Assembly (NCBI GenBank): GCA_030696345.1
Contig: JAUYSK010000019.1
Span: 186,001 to 250,000, forward strand
Reading direction: 5' to 3'
Source of the DNA: Azonexus sp.
Lineage (GTDB): Bacteria; Pseudomonadota; Gammaproteobacteria; Burkholderiales; Rhodocyclaceae
Length of the DNA: 64,000 nucleotides
The position numbers and the translations under genes are program-made. This document shows positions 24,568 through 34,191 of this stretch, in pieces; the first letter of the stretch is position 1, and the number at the start of each line of letters is the position of its first letter. Below the pieces are notes generated by a model. That model was given only the letters and a program-made list of their open reading frames with translations, was not told the DNA's origin and did no database searches.

Positions 24568-25932
24568 ATGCACATGCTGAAGAATCTGGGCAAGACGGGA
24601 CTGGCGGTAGCGCTCACCCTCGCCTGCTCAATCAGCAATTCGGAGCAGGAACGTGGCTCCAATGCCGACCTCAGCACCGCCCCGCGAGTCGGCATCGACC
24701 GGCCGAAGCCAACCTTCATGCTGCAGGATCGCGACAAGCGAGTCCATGGGCTGAAGCCCTTCCAGAAACTGGTCGACGAAGCCCCGGCCGGTTCCGTCCT
24801 GAAGCCGCCGCCCGGCATCTACGCCGGCCCGGTGGTGATCGACAAGCCCCTGACCATCGACGGTGGCGATCGGGTCACCATCGACTCCGGTGACCGGGGC
24901 ACAGTCATGGTGCTCAACGCCAGCAACTCCGTCTTGCGCGGCCTGCACCTGACCGGCTCCGGCGATTCGCACGATTCCGACGACTCCTGCCTCGACGTGC
25001 GCGGCCACCACAACGTCATCGAAAACATCAAGGCCGACAACTGCCTGTTCGGCCTCGACTTCAAGCAGTCGGACCACAACCTGATCCGTGGCAACGAAAT
25101 CCGCTCCAAGGATGTCGAACTCGGCGTGCGCGGCGACGGCCTGCGCCTCTGGTACAGCAACGACAACATCATCGAGAAGAACCGGATCATCGATTCGCGC
25201 GACATGGTGGCCTGGTATGCACACCGCAACGTATTCCGCGACAACCTCGGCCGGCGAAGCCGCTACTCGATCCATTTCATGTTCGCCAACGACAACGTCG
25301 TCGAACACAACGAGTTTTACGACAACGCGGTCGGCGTCTATTTCATGTACACCGAAGGCGGCGTCGTCCGCGACAACGTGATTTCCCATGCCACCGGCGC
25401 TACCGGCATGGGCATCGGCTTCAAGGAAGCTTCCGGCACCGTCATCGAGAACAATGAAATCATCTACTGCGGCATCGGCATCGGCTCCGACCTCTCACCC
25501 TTCCAGCCGGAAAGCTCGATCGAGATACGCAGCAACCGCTTTGCCTACAACGGCATCGGCATCCTGTTCAACAGCGAAACCGGCGGCAACAAACTGCGAG
25601 ACAACAGCTTTGAAGGCAACCTGACCCAGGTCAGCTACGGTGGACGCGGCGATAACAACAATAACGAGCGGAATTTCTGGGAAGGCAATTTCTGGGATGA
25701 CTACCAGGGCTTTGACCGCAACAAGGACGGCTTCGGCGACCAGAAGCATGAGCTTTACTCCTACGCCGACCAGATCTGGATCGAAATGCCGGTCGCCCGC
25801 TTCTTCCGCAGTTCACCGGTCATGGAACTGCTCGATTTCCTTGAACGCCTGGCCCCCTTCTCCAAACCCGACCTGATCCTGCGTGACGACAAACCACGCT
25901 TCATCAAACCGGAAAGAACGGCACGATCATGA
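24568..25932 (+). CDS. nosD: NosD periplasmic copper-site maturation protein
   Basis: A 454-residue protein with an N-terminal hydrophobic export segment (TGLAVALTLACS) and many right-handed beta-helix (CASH) repeats. These show as a regular N-x-I/V-x-x-N pattern, for example NVIENIKADNCLFG, NLIRGNEI, NIIEKNRI and NVVEHNEF. NosD works with the NosFY ABC transporter to deliver sulfur for the Cu-Z site of NosZ. The end DQIWIEMPVARFFRSSPVMELLDFLERLAPF is typical. It overlaps nosG by four bases. Confidence 0.95.
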   Translation: MHMLKNLGKTGLAVALTLACSISNSEQERGSNADLSTAPRVGIDRPKPTFMLQDRDKRVHGLKPFQKLVDEAPAGSVLKPPPGIYAGPVVIDKPLTIDGGDRVTIDSGDRGTVMVLNASNSVLRGLHLTGSGDSHDSDDSCLDVRGHHNVIENIKADNCLFGLDFKQSDHNLIRGNEIRSKDVELGVRGDGLRLWYSNDNIIEKNRIIDSRDMVAWYAHRNVFRDNLGRRSRYSIHFMFANDNVVEHNEFYDNAVGVYFMYTEGGVVRDNVISHATGATGMGIGFKEASGTVIENNEIIYCGIGIGSDLSPFQPESSIEIRSNRFAYNGIGILFNSETGGNKLRDNSFEGNLTQVSYGGRGDNNNNERNFWEGNFWDDYQGFDRNKDGFGDQKHELYSYADQIWIEMPVARFFRSSPVMELLDFLERLAPFSKPDLILRDDKPRFIKPERTARS

Positions 25933-26789
25933 GCGAAGACGAAAGCCTGCGAAAGAAAGCGTCCGATACGACGCCCCCGGTTTCCATCAGCAAGCGGCAA
26001 ACCAACCGGCGCCGTGTGCTAAGGACGGTATTGCTGACCGGCGGCGTGCTCGGCGCCGCGCTGTCCGGCTTCCTGCCCCTCGTCTACGCCCAGAAAAAAC
26101 GCCTGCGCCCGCCCGGCGCGCTCGACGAGAAGGACTTTCTCGGCAGCTGCATCAAGTGCGGCCAGTGCGTCCAGGTCTGCCCGGTTTCGGCCATCAAGCT
26201 GGCCGACCTGATTGACGGCATGGGCGTCGGCACGCCCTACATCGACCCACGCGCCCAGGCCTGCGATTTTTCGTGCGACGCCGTGCAGTGCATTCTGGCC
26301 TGCCCGACCGGTTCGCTGACTTACCACAAGCCCGACTTCCTGCCTGTTCGCCCCGGTGCTGCGCTGGCTGCCAAGCCCATCCTGATCGCCAAGGAAAATG
26401 ACCCGGAGCCGACGCTCAACATGCACGAACGCATCGGCGTCGCCCGCCTGACCCGCCCGGAAGCCTGTCTGGCCATCCAGGGCAAGGGTTTCAAGGGCCA
26501 GACGCGCGGCCCCGACTTCAAGGGCCAGCTCCGTTACATGACAGTCGACCGCTGGAAGCCGGTCAAGGTCAGCAGCCATCCCTACGATGTCGCCGAATGC
26601 GACCTGTGCGTCCGCGAGTGCCCGGTCAAGGGCGCCATTTCCATCGAAACGGTGTTCGCGCCGGATGGCAGCCAACGCAAATCGCCCGTCGTCCATGAAC
26701 CCTGCGTCGGCTGCGGCGTCTGCGAAATGGTCTGCCCGGTCGAACCCACCGCCATCACCATTGAAGCCGGCGAGGTCTGGAAGCTATGA
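25929..26789 (+). CDS. nosG: NosG, NapG-like ferredoxin-type protein
   Basis: A 286-residue protein with an N-terminal anchor (RRRVLRTVLLTGGVLGAALSG) and four cysteine clusters for [4Fe-4S] centres: CIKCGQCVQVCP (about 74), CDFSCDAVQCILACP (about 112), CDLCVRECP (about 223) and CVGCGVCEMVCP (about 259). It resembles NapG. With NosH it is thought to carry electrons from the quinol pool to periplasmic cytochromes for N2O reduction. It overlaps nosH by four bases. Confidence 0.92.
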   Translation: MSEDESLRKKASDTTPPVSISKRQTNRRRVLRTVLLTGGVLGAALSGFLPLVYAQKKRLRPPGALDEKDFLGSCIKCGQCVQVCPVSAIKLADLIDGMGVGTPYIDPRAQACDFSCDAVQCILACPTGSLTYHKPDFLPVRPGAALAAKPILIAKENDPEPTLNMHERIGVARLTRPEACLAIQGKGFKGQTRGPDFKGQLRYMTVDRWKPVKVSSHPYDVAECDLCVRECPVKGAISIETVFAPDGSQRKSPVVHEPCVGCGVCEMVCPVEPTAITIEAGEVWKL

Positions 26790-27763
26790 GCGCGCTCCTC
26801 AAACGCCGGTTCGTCGATCAGATCAAGGTTCTGTTCGGCGCCGAGCCAACCAGGCCGAAGGAGATCAGCCCGGCCGCCCAGCAGATTCACTTCTATAAAA
26901 AGGGCAACCGCGACCTCATTGCCGAAAAGCTTCACGCTCGCGCTCATGCCGAGCACAGCAACAAGTGGCGTAATCGCCGCTGGGCGACGCTGATTTTCGC
27001 CAACCTGCTGTTCACGCTGTCCTTCTTCCTCGACATCCAGATTCTCGAAGGCGCACTGACCGCTTCGCGCTTCGTCGGCTTCCACCTGATCGACCTCAAC
27101 TCCGCGCTGCAGGTCATGCTCGCCCACAAGCACATCATCAACAACCTGCTGATCGGTACCGGCACGGTGCTCATCCTCTGGGTGCTGCTCGGCGGCCGCA
27201 CGTTCTGCTCGTGGGTTTGTCCCTACCATCTGCTCGCCGAATGGGCCGAGAAAATCCATCTTTATCTGGCCAAGAAAAAGCTGGTCACCGACCAGAACAT
27301 GGATCGCCGCCTGCGCACCGTTTTCTGGATCATCTTCGCCCTGCTGGCGGTGGCCACCGGCTACACCGTCTTCGAAGCCATCTCACCGACCGGCATCCTC
27401 TCCCGCGCTCTGATCTACGGCCCGGGTCTGGCGCTGCTCTGGGTGCTGGCCCTGCTCTTCTTCGAAGTATTCTTCTCACGCCGCGCCTGGTGCCGCTATG
27501 CCTGCCCGATCGGGCTGACCTACGGCGTCGTCGGCATCGTCTCGCCGGTCCGCATCATCTACAAGCTTGACGGCTGCTTCCACGAAGGTGATTGCCGCAA
27601 GGTCTGTCTGGTACCACACGTGCTCGATACGGTGATCAAGGGCCGCGCTGTCGAGAAGGAAGTCCCGATCGGCCCGGACTGCACGCGCTGCGGCCTGTGT
27701 GTCGACGTCTGCCCGACCGGTTCACTGTCGTTCGAGGTCAAGGGCTTGTCCAAACTGGCCTGA
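26786..27763 (+). CDS. nosH: NosH, NapH-like membrane ferredoxin (quinol dehydrogenase)
   Basis: A 325-residue membrane protein with four hydrophobic segments. The NapH/NosR-type motifs are CSWVCPYHLL (about 142) and CRYACPIGL (about 236), followed by two ferredoxin-like clusters, CFHEGDCRKVC (about 265) and CTRCGLCVDVCP (about 299). It probably oxidises quinol and passes electrons to NosG. An unusually long soluble N terminus of about 65 residues precedes the first helix. After it the nos order is broken by non-nos genes. Confidence 0.92.
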   Translation: MSALLKRRFVDQIKVLFGAEPTRPKEISPAAQQIHFYKKGNRDLIAEKLHARAHAEHSNKWRNRRWATLIFANLLFTLSFFLDIQILEGALTASRFVGFHLIDLNSALQVMLAHKHIINNLLIGTGTVLILWVLLGGRTFCSWVCPYHLLAEWAEKIHLYLAKKKLVTDQNMDRRLRTVFWIIFALLAVATGYTVFEAISPTGILSRALIYGPGLALLWVLALLFFEVFFSRRAWCRYACPIGLTYGVVGIVSPVRIIYKLDGCFHEGDCRKVCLVPHVLDTVIKGRAVEKEVPIGPDCTRCGLCVDVCPTGSLSFEVKGLSKLA

Positions 27764-27782
27764 TTTTTGGTCAAAACAGGTG

Positions 27783-27795
27783 GTCGACCGCAGCA
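27783..27795 (+). repeat. GTYGACCGCAGCA copy 5 (C variant)
   Basis: Intergenic, 19 bases after the nosH stop, with a TTTTT run upstream. Confidence 0.85.
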
Positions 27796-27802
27796 TCCAA
27801 GT

Positions 27803-27835
27803 ATTTCCCCTCGCCCTTGAAAGCCGAGGGGAAAT
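27803..27835. repeat. Hairpin after nosH
   Basis: ATTTCCCCTCG pairs perfectly over eleven bases with CGAGGGGAAAT around an 11-base loop. It may end the nosZ-nosH transcript, although no T run follows. The loop CCCTTGAAAGC recalls the arms of the array before nosB. Confidence 0.7.
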
Positions 27836-27930
27836 GCCCTACGTCTCCATGAAAAGGGCCGACGAGGCGGCAAAAGTGATAAAGTTCCGAAAAGTAACCG
27901 AACTCACTTTCGGCAATTGAAAGCCCTTCC

Positions 27931-30900
27931 ATGAGCCTGAACATCTTTCAGAAGAGGTCGCTCAAAACCAGACTGACTCTCTTCACCCTGGCGATTTTCC
28001 TGATCGGCGTCTGGTCACTGGCGTTTTACGCAAGCCGTCTGTTGCGCGAAGACATGCAGCGCCAATTGGGTGAACAGCAGTTTGCGACAGCCTCGCTGGC
28101 CGCCACACAGGTCAATGCCGAACTGGCTGACCGTTTGAAGGCTTTGGAAAAAATTGCGGCTGAAATTTCACCGGCGCTTCTGAGTGACCAGGTCGCCTTG
28201 CAGGCCTCACTTGAGCGACGCCCCGTCCTGCAGAGCCTGTTCAGCTTCGGCATATTTGCCACCGGACCTGATGCCAAGGCAATCGCCTCCGTCCCTTTTT
28301 CCGAGGAACGCATCGGCACCAGTTACGCTGACCGGGACTTCATGATCGGTGCTCTCAAGGAAGGCAGGCCGACCATTGGTCGTCCGGTCATCGGTCGAGC
28401 AATGGGTGCCCCGGTGATCGGCATGGCTGTACCGATTCGCGATGCTCAGGCCAAGGTTATCGGCGCGCTGGTTGGCGCAATCAACCTGGGCAAACCCAAT
28501 TTTCTCGACCGGATAACGGAAAGCCGTTTCAGCACGACCGGCGGCTATCTCGTGATTGCGCCGCAACATCAACTGATTGTTACTGCCACCGACAAGAGCC
28601 GCATCATGCAGCCTGCCCCTGCCCCCGGGGTCAATGCCATGCATGATAAATATTCGCAAGGCTACGAAGGCTATGGTGTTGCAGTCAGTTCCCGCGGCGT
28701 TGAAGAGTTGTCAGCGGCCAAGGGCATTCCCGTAGCAGGCTGGTTCATCGCGACTACCCTGACCACGGAAGAAGCCTTTGCACCGATCGCCGCCCTGCGC
28801 CAGCGCATCCTCCTCGCCACCATCTTTCTGACCCTGCTGCTCGGGGCGCTGGTCTGGTGGATCACGGCTGGCATGTTGCGGCGACAGTTCTCGCCGATGA
28901 TTGCGGCGACGGATGCGCTGGCCAAGCTATCCGATACCAGCCAGCCTCCCCAACTACTGCAGGTCGACCGGCAGGATGAAATCGGCGAACTGATCGGCGG
29001 CTTCAATCGCCTGCTGGAAAATCTGAAACAGCGGGAAGACGCACTGGAGGAAAGCCGGGAAAAATACCGCCGTCTGGTTGCTGATCTTCAGGTAGGGGTG
29101 TTGATCCACTCGCCTACAGCCGAAATTATCCTGAGCAACCGGATTGCGCTGGAACTGCTGGGCCTGAGTGAAAGCCAGTTGCTGGGCAAAACATCCTTCG
29201 ATCCCGACTGGAATGTCATTCACGAAAATGGTTCGCCCTTCCCTGGGCCGGAGCATCCCGTACCGCAAGCCATCGCCACTGGCAAGCCGGTAGAAAATAT
29301 CGTGATGGGGGTTTATCGCCCCAATACACAGGACCGTGTCTGGCTGCTGGTCAACGCCAAGCCGGAACTCGCCGGCGATAGCAGTTTGCAGCAAGTGATT
29401 TGCACTTTCAGCGATATCAGCGAAAGGAAGCGGGCCGAACGGCATGATCAGTTCCGCACCCATGTGCTTGAACTGCTGGCCAGCGACCAGCCGGTCCACA
29501 AGGTTCTTGAAGCTTTGATCCACGGTGCGGAACAACTGTATCCGGCGATGCTGTGCAGCATCCTGTTGCTCGACAGCAAAGGAAAGCATATCGAGAAAGG
29601 CATCGCCCCCAGCCTGCCCGAGTTCTACAACAAGGCCCTCGAAGGCCTTGCCATCGGCGTCGGGGTGGGTTCCTGCGGCACAGCCGCTTTCACGGGCCAG
29701 CGCGTCATCGTCGAGGATATTGCGACGCATCCTTACTGGAAATCCTACAAGGAACTGGCAACCAGCGCGGGGCTTGGTGCGTGCTGGTCACAGCCTGTCC
29801 TCGCCTCGGATGGCAGGGTTCTCGGCACCTTTGCGATCTACCACCACGATGCCCACACGCCGGCGGAATACGATATTTATCTGATCGAACAATGCGCCCG
29901 CCTGGCAAGCATCGCGCTGGAGAAAAGCCTGGCTGCTGAAAAGCTGCAACGCAGTGAAGCGCACTACCGGCTGCTGACCGAGGACATCCGGGACGTGGTC
30001 TGGAAAATGGACCGCAATTTCCGCTTCACTTATATCAGCCCGTCCGATGAGCGACTGCGCGGTTTCAGGGCCGACGAAGTCATTGGTCACCATGTGTTCG
30101 AACTGTTCAACGAAGAAGGGATCGCCTCGGTCACCAAACTCATGCAGCAGCGACAGGAAAGCGAACAGCGGGGTATTCCGATTGGCTCGGTTACCTTCGA
30201 GGTTCCGCATCGCTGCAAGGATGGCAGCCTGGTCTGGGGCGAAGTACTTTCCAAACCCGAGCGTGACGACGAAGGCAACATTACCGGCTATCACGGGATC
30301 ACCCGGGAAATTACCCAGCGCAAGATTGCCGAGGCCGAACTCAAGCGCCACCGTGAGCATCTGGAAGAATTGGTCGAGCAACGCACCGCCGCCCTCTCGA
30401 TCGCCAAGGAAGCCGCTGAAGCCGCCAGCCGTGCCAAGAGCACTTTCCTCGCCAACATGAGCCATGAGTTGCGAACGCCGATGAACGCCATCATGGGCAT
30501 GACCGGACTGGCCCTTAGAAATGCGACCGATCCGAAGTTGCGCAATCAGCTATCCAAAGTCACCCAGGCCTCCCAGCATCTGTTGCATGTCATCAATGAC
30601 ATCCTCGACATTTCCAAGATCGAGGCCGAGCGCCTTAGTCTGGAAATTGTCGATTTCAAGCTGGCAACGATCCTCGATAACCTCTCCAACCTGGTGGCGC
30701 CGACCGCAACGGCAAAAGGCCTGAAGCTGAGCGTCAATATCACCAGTGACCTCGCCAGTCAGCCTCTGAAGGGGGATTCCTTGCGGCTCGGTCAGATACT
30801 GCTCAACCTGACCAGTAATGCCATCAAATTCACGAACAAAGGATCGGTAACACTGGGCGTATCGGTCGATGAAGACAGTTCGAACAATATGCTGGTTCGC

Positions 30901-31572
30901 TTCGAAGTACGGGATAGCGGCATCGGCATTTCTAGCGACGATCAGGCACGACTGTTCATGGCCTTTGAGCAGTCAGACAACTCGATGACCCGGAAATACG
31001 GTGGCACCGGACTGGGGCTGGCCATCTGCAAACGTCTTGCCCATTTGATGGGTGGCAGTATCGGGGTCGAGAGTCAGGTAAATACCGGCAGTACATTCTG
31101 GTTCACTGCCCGCCTCGAGAAAGCCGCCCCGGGCAGCCAGGCCGCTGACCGCCAATTGGCGCAAAAGGCTGAAGAGACACTCAGAACCCTGTATTCGGGA
31201 GCAAATATCCTGCTTGCCGAAGATGAGCCGATCAATCAGGAGGTCTCGCGGGAACTGCTTGAATCTGCCGGGCTTCAGGTCGACCTGGCGGAAGACGGGT
31301 TCGAGGCCGTCGAACTGGCGACGAGCAGGAACTACGATTTGATTCTGCTCGATTTGCAGATGCCGAGAATGAACGGTATCGAAGCCGCGCTGGCCATCCG
31401 CGCCCTGCCGGGCCGGGAAACCGTTCCAATTCTGGCGTTGACCGCGAATGCCTTTAGCGGCGACCGGCAGAAGTGCTTCGATGCCGGCATGAACGACCAT
31501 ATCGCGAAACCGGTGGATCCCGATTGCCTGTTTGAGACCTTGCTCAAATGGCTTTCAGCGCCTCGCCACTAA
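27931..31572 (+). CDS. Hybrid sensor histidine kinase (Cache-HAMP-PAS-GAF-PAS-kinase-receiver)
   Basis: A 1213-residue membrane kinase. A helix at about 15-36 and another at about 289-311 bracket a periplasmic Cache-type sensor. HAMP (about 312-370), PAS (about 385-500), GAF (about 510-670) and PAS (about 678-805) domains follow. Then come the kinase H box [16 protein letters not shown] with His845, the ATPase domain ([21 protein letters not shown]) and a receiver with Asp1141 ([13 protein letters not shown]). No separate response regulator or Hpt protein is encoded nearby. It lies between nosH and nosF, so it may respond to respiratory state, but its ligand and output are unknown. Confidence 0.92.
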   Translation: MSLNIFQKRSLKTRLTLFTLAIFLIGVWSLAFYASRLLREDMQRQLGEQQFATASLAATQVNAELADRLKALEKIAAEISPALLSDQVALQASLERRPVLQSLFSFGIFATGPDAKAIASVPFSEERIGTSYADRDFMIGALKEGRPTIGRPVIGRAMGAPVIGMAVPIRDAQAKVIGALVGAINLGKPNFLDRITESRFSTTGGYLVIAPQHQLIVTATDKSRIMQPAPAPGVNAMHDKYSQGYEGYGVAVSSRGVEELSAAKGIPVAGWFIATTLTTEEAFAPIAALRQRILLATIFLTLLLGALVWWITAGMLRRQFSPMIAATDALAKLSDTSQPPQLLQVDRQDEIGELIGGFNRLLENLKQREDALEESREKYRRLVADLQVGVLIHSPTAEIILSNRIALELLGLSESQLLGKTSFDPDWNVIHENGSPFPGPEHPVPQAIATGKPVENIVMGVYRPNTQDRVWLLVNAKPELAGDSSLQQVICTFSDISERKRAERHDQFRTHVLELLASDQPVHKVLEALIHGAEQLYPAMLCSILLLDSKGKHIEKGIAPSLPEFYNKALEGLAIGVGVGSCGTAAFTGQRVIVEDIATHPYWKSYKELATSAGLGACWSQPVLASDGRVLGTFAIYHHDAHTPAEYDIYLIEQCARLASIALEKSLAAEKLQRSEAHYRLLTEDIRDVVWKMDRNFRFTYISPSDERLRGFRADEVIGHHVFELFNEEGIASVTKLMQQRQESEQRGIPIGSVTFEVPHRCKDGSLVWGEVLSKPERDDEGNITGYHGITREITQRKIAEAELKRHREHLEELVEQRTAALSIAKEAAEAASRAKSTFLANMSHELRTPMNAIMGMTGLALRNATDPKLRNQLSKVTQASQHLLHVINDILDISKIEAERLSLEIVDFKLATILDNLSNLVAPTATAKGLKLSVNITSDLASQPLKGDSLRLGQILLNLTSNAIKFTNKGSVTLGVSVDEDSSNNMLVRFEVRDSGIGISSDDQARLFMAFEQSDNSMTRKYGGTGLGLAICKRLAHLMGGSIGVESQVNTGSTFWFTARLEKAAPGSQAADRQLAQKAEETLRTLYSGANILLAEDEPINQEVSRELLESAGLQVDLAEDGFEAVELATSRNYDLILLDLQMPRMNGIEAALAIRALPGRETVPILALTANAFSGDRQKCFDAGMNDHIAKPVDPDCLFETLLKWLSAPRH

Positions 31573-31809
31573 AAAGCCTGGTGCGAGGCAGCGAAGCTGC
31601 CGTGTTTCAATTTCATCAATAGCGCCGCCGTGTTTCATGTTGCCTTCCGGCAACTCAAGCTGACGGCATGGATTAGCGGGAGCCCCCGCATCAAGGCAAT
31701 GCGCAAGCTCCCCTGACATACGTTAGTATTATCTAACTTTCTAATAAACAGCCGACCGAAGCCTTCAATAACAACGGCGAACAGCACCCCCCATCCAGAG
31801 GAGATAGAA

Positions 31810-32331
31810 ATGCAAGGTTTTATATTTGGAATTCTGATGTGTGCCGGCTTGGCCTGGGCTGGCGTCGACGACTCGTCAAAATTTGACGACTCGGCACTGG
31901 GTGCCCAAAAAGCCGTCTATCAGTTCAACCTTGAAAAGCCGGAAGACCTCTACCAGGCGCTTGGCTACCTGAACAACCACCTGAACAGCCTGAAAGAGTT
32001 TGGCGACATCAAGAAGTCGCACATCGTCATGGTGGCCCATGGTAACGAACTGCACATGCTGTCGCGCCTGAATCGGGCGGCCTACCCGGATATCTACGAC
32101 CGTCTCAAGGCGCTAACCGATCAGGGAGTGACACTGCGCGTCTGCCGCAATGCCGCCAATTTCCGCGGCTACAAGCCCGGGGACTTCTATGACCTGGTGA
32201 CGGTTGTGCCGGCCGCGATGACTGATCTCGCCAAATGGCAACAGAAGGGTTACAGCTACATTTCCGGGGCGGTCATCAATCGGACCAAACGCACTGACTT
32301 CCTGCAAAAGCACCCGGAAATTCTGGAGTAA
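31810..32331 (+). CDS. DsrE/DsrF-like secreted protein
   Basis: A 173-residue protein with a short signal peptide (FIFGILMCAGLAWA, cut after Ala-Gly-like site near 17) and a DsrE-like fold: KAVYQFN, then SHIVMVAHGNELHML, and a conserved cysteine in GVTLRVCRNAANFRG. Periplasmic DsrE-like proteins may handle sulfur or thiols. Since NosZ needs sulfide for Cu-Z, a sulfur role inside this cluster is possible, but that is inference. The gene has AGGAGAT before the start. The 237 bases upstream hold an AT-rich stretch near 31730 that may be its promoter and a weak GGCAGC/GCTGCC hairpin at 31587. Confidence 0.75.
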   Translation: MQGFIFGILMCAGLAWAGVDDSSKFDDSALGAQKAVYQFNLEKPEDLYQALGYLNNHLNSLKEFGDIKKSHIVMVAHGNELHMLSRLNRAAYPDIYDRLKALTDQGVTLRVCRNAANFRGYKPGDFYDLVTVVPAAMTDLAKWQQKGYSYISGAVINRTKRTDFLQKHPEILE

Positions 32332-32364
32332 TCAACGGGAGCGAATCGCTGCCCAAAAGAAGAA

Positions 32365-32976
32365 TCAGCCCGGTGGCAGGGTTAGCCAGATTTCGTTGCG
32401 CCGCATGAACCAGGGCGTAAAGGGTGGGTTGTAGCGGGCGTAGATCGGCTCACCCACCCAGGTCAATTCTTTCCCTTTGAGCATGGCCTGAAGTTTGGAC
32501 AGGTTTTCCTGGTAATTGGCCTCGGACCAGAAACCGGAAAACACGATGACGGCGACTTGATTTGCCGCGACTTCCCGCAAACGGATCCGTTTATCGGTAG
32601 GCTCGGGTGCGGATGCCAGTACCATGCCCCTCGGCAACACGAACTGAACGAGGTATCCGCCGGCTGCCGCGGCCTGGGTCACCGGCGCAGTCATGGGCAT
32701 TTGAATGGGAACATTGGTCTGCGTGACCGGTGCGGTCATGGCGAATTTCTGTTCGCCCTTGTTCTCACCAAAAATGTATCCGGCCAGAATCGGAAATGCC
32801 TGACCGCCCGCCTTGTCGGCCGGACCTTCGACCAGAACCTCGGCGACGATGTAGGGTGAATACCGTCGAATCTCGAACTTGCCGATCTGTTCGAAGACTT
32901 CATAGTTGGGCTCTTCGGTCGCACTACTCATCATGGACACCGTAATCAAGGCAAGGCCGGCTAATAATTTTCGCAT
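32365..32976 (-). CDS. SOUL-family haem-binding protein, secreted
   Basis: A 203-residue protein from ATG 32976 with a signal peptide (MRKLLAGLALITVSMMSSA). The SOUL domain is recognised by EEPNYEVFEQIGKFEIRRY, AGYIFGENKGEQKFAMTAPV and the closing FTPWFMRRNEIWL. SOUL proteins bind haem or tetrapyrroles in several organisms; the role in bacteria is unclear. The segment MTAPVTQ occurs twice (about residues 84 and 99). It is convergent with the DsrE-like gene. Confidence 0.88.
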   Translation of the reverse strand: MRKLLAGLALITVSMMSSATEEPNYEVFEQIGKFEIRRYSPYIVAEVLVEGPADKAGGQAFPILAGYIFGENKGEQKFAMTAPVTQTNVPIQMPMTAPVTQAAAAGGYLVQFVLPRGMVLASAPEPTDKRIRLREVAANQVAVIVFSGFWSEANYQENLSKLQAMLKGKELTWVGEPIYARYNPPFTPWFMRRNEIWLTLPPG

Positions 32977-33025
32977 GGTAGTTCCAATGAATTGCTGCAT
33001 GGGAGTCACAAGGCGATCCTGTAGT

Positions 33026-33136
33026 TCAATCAAAAATAGTAACCGCGAGGACCACGGCGGCAAGTGACATGAGTATGGGGATTAGGTCGCCGGCCGAACT
33101 GGCACTGCTGGCGGCAAGACCGATCGAATAAAACAT
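33026..33136 (-). CDS. 36-residue single-helix membrane peptide
   Basis: A short ORF from ATG 33136 to TGA 33026. A strong ribosome site, CCGGAGGGAAACC, lies just before the ATG. The peptide begins MFYSIGLAASSASS and has one membrane helix (LIPILMSLAAVVLAVTIF). It lies 49 bases upstream of the SOUL gene on the same strand and could be co-transcribed. I know no homologue. The good start and hydrophobic helix argue for a real gene, but the size leaves room for chance. Confidence 0.5.
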   Translation of the reverse strand: MFYSIGLAASSASSAGDLIPILMSLAAVVLAVTIFD

Positions 33137-33299
33137 GGTGGTTTCCCTCCGGTGAACTTGAGCCATGAAACCATGCAGCCATGACGAATTCAGTGCGCTG
33201 CCACACACTGGGCGGCCCCTGATCAACGACGCCAATCCCGGCCTGGCACCAGACTGGCGAACATCGGCGCCAGCCCGAGTTTTTTGATCCAGATTCAAG

Positions 33300-33312
33300 G
33301 TCGACCGCAGCA
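33300..33312 (+). repeat. GTYGACCGCAGCA copy 6 (C variant)
   Basis: Intergenic, 20 bases before the nosF start; a TTTTTT run lies 15 bases upstream. Confidence 0.85.
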
Positions 33313-33319
33313 GCCTTCC

Positions 33320-33325
33320 TATAAT
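33320..33325 (+). promoter_or_regulatory. TATAAT directly before nosF
   Basis: A perfect -10 hexamer ends six bases before the nosF ATG, so transcription would start at or next to the start codon and the mRNA would be nearly leaderless. No good -35 element is visible at the usual spacing. Confidence 0.4.
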
Positions 33326-33331
33326 CGCCCC

Positions 33332-34189
33332 ATGATCCAGTTCAACAATGTCGTCAAGACCTTCCGCCGGGCCCGCGTCCTCGACGGAATCAGTCTCAAC
33401 ATCGGCCTCGGGGAGCGCGTCGCGCTGATCGGCTCAAACGGCGCCGGCAAGACCACCCTGATCCGCTGCCTGCTTGGCGAATACACCCACGATGGCTCGG
33501 TGGCCATCAATGGCCTCGATCCGCGCAGCAACCGCACGACCGTGCTCGGTAATATCGGTTTCGTGCCGCAACTGCCGCCGCCGCTGAAAATGCCGGTCGG
33601 CCAGCTGATCGACTTTTCCGCTGCCCTGTGCGGCACCGACCCGAAACGCATCCACGCCATTGCCAGGCGTCTGGGCCTCGACCTCGATGGCATCCTCGCC
33701 CGCCAGTTCGTCCGTCTTTCCGGCGGCATGAAACAGAAATTGCTGATCGCCATCGCCCTAGGCCGCGACGCCAAGGTGCTGGTGATGGATGAACCCGCCG
33801 CCAACCTCGACCCCGAGGCGCGCAAGATCTTCTTCGACCTGCTGGCCGAACGCCTCGAAGATGCAACGATGATCATCTCCAGCCACCGCCTCGACGAAGT
33901 CTCGGCGCTGGTCAACCGGGTGATCGAAATGGATATGGGCAAGGTCGTGCTCGACGACGAGGTGGCCGATGCCGTTTCAATGACCGCTTCGCTGGCCTGT
34001 CGCATCGTGCTCGGCCGCTTCGAGCCGGCCTTCGCCAAGGCGCTCGATGGCTGGCACTTCACCAGCGACGACGCCAAGCTGGTCTGGGAAGGCAGCATCG
34101 CCGGCCCTGATCGCCTGCGTTTCCTCGGCATCATCTCGCGCTACACGGCGCTGGTCAGCGACCTGTCGCTGGCAGAAGCCAGGGACTGA
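33332..34189 (+). CDS. nosF: NosF, ABC transporter ATPase
   Basis: A 285-residue ATPase from ATG 33332 (MIQFNNVVKTF). It has Walker A GSNGAGKTT (about 38-46), signature LSGGMKQKLLIA (about 129-140), Walker B VLVMDEPAANLD (about 148-159) and the H-loop SSHRLDEV. A C-terminal region of about 80 residues is usual for NosF. With NosY it forms the transporter that works with NosD in Cu-Z maturation. A new transcription unit seems to begin here, since it follows opposite-strand genes and has its own TATAAT. Confidence 0.95.
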   Translation: MIQFNNVVKTFRRARVLDGISLNIGLGERVALIGSNGAGKTTLIRCLLGEYTHDGSVAINGLDPRSNRTTVLGNIGFVPQLPPPLKMPVGQLIDFSAALCGTDPKRIHAIARRLGLDLDGILARQFVRLSGGMKQKLLIAIALGRDAKVLVMDEPAANLDPEARKIFFDLLAERLEDATMIISSHRLDEVSALVNRVIEMDMGKVVLDDEVADAVSMTASLACRIVLGRFEPAFAKALDGWHFTSDDAKLVWEGSIAGPDRLRFLGIISRYTALVSDLSLAEARD

Positions 34190-34191
34190 GC

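Noticed and set aside
33300-33325. The word as a -35 promoter element (TTGACC is like TTGACA)
   Set aside because: Half the copies have TCGACC, many lie inside genes or at gene ends, and the spacing to a -10 box fits in no case checked.
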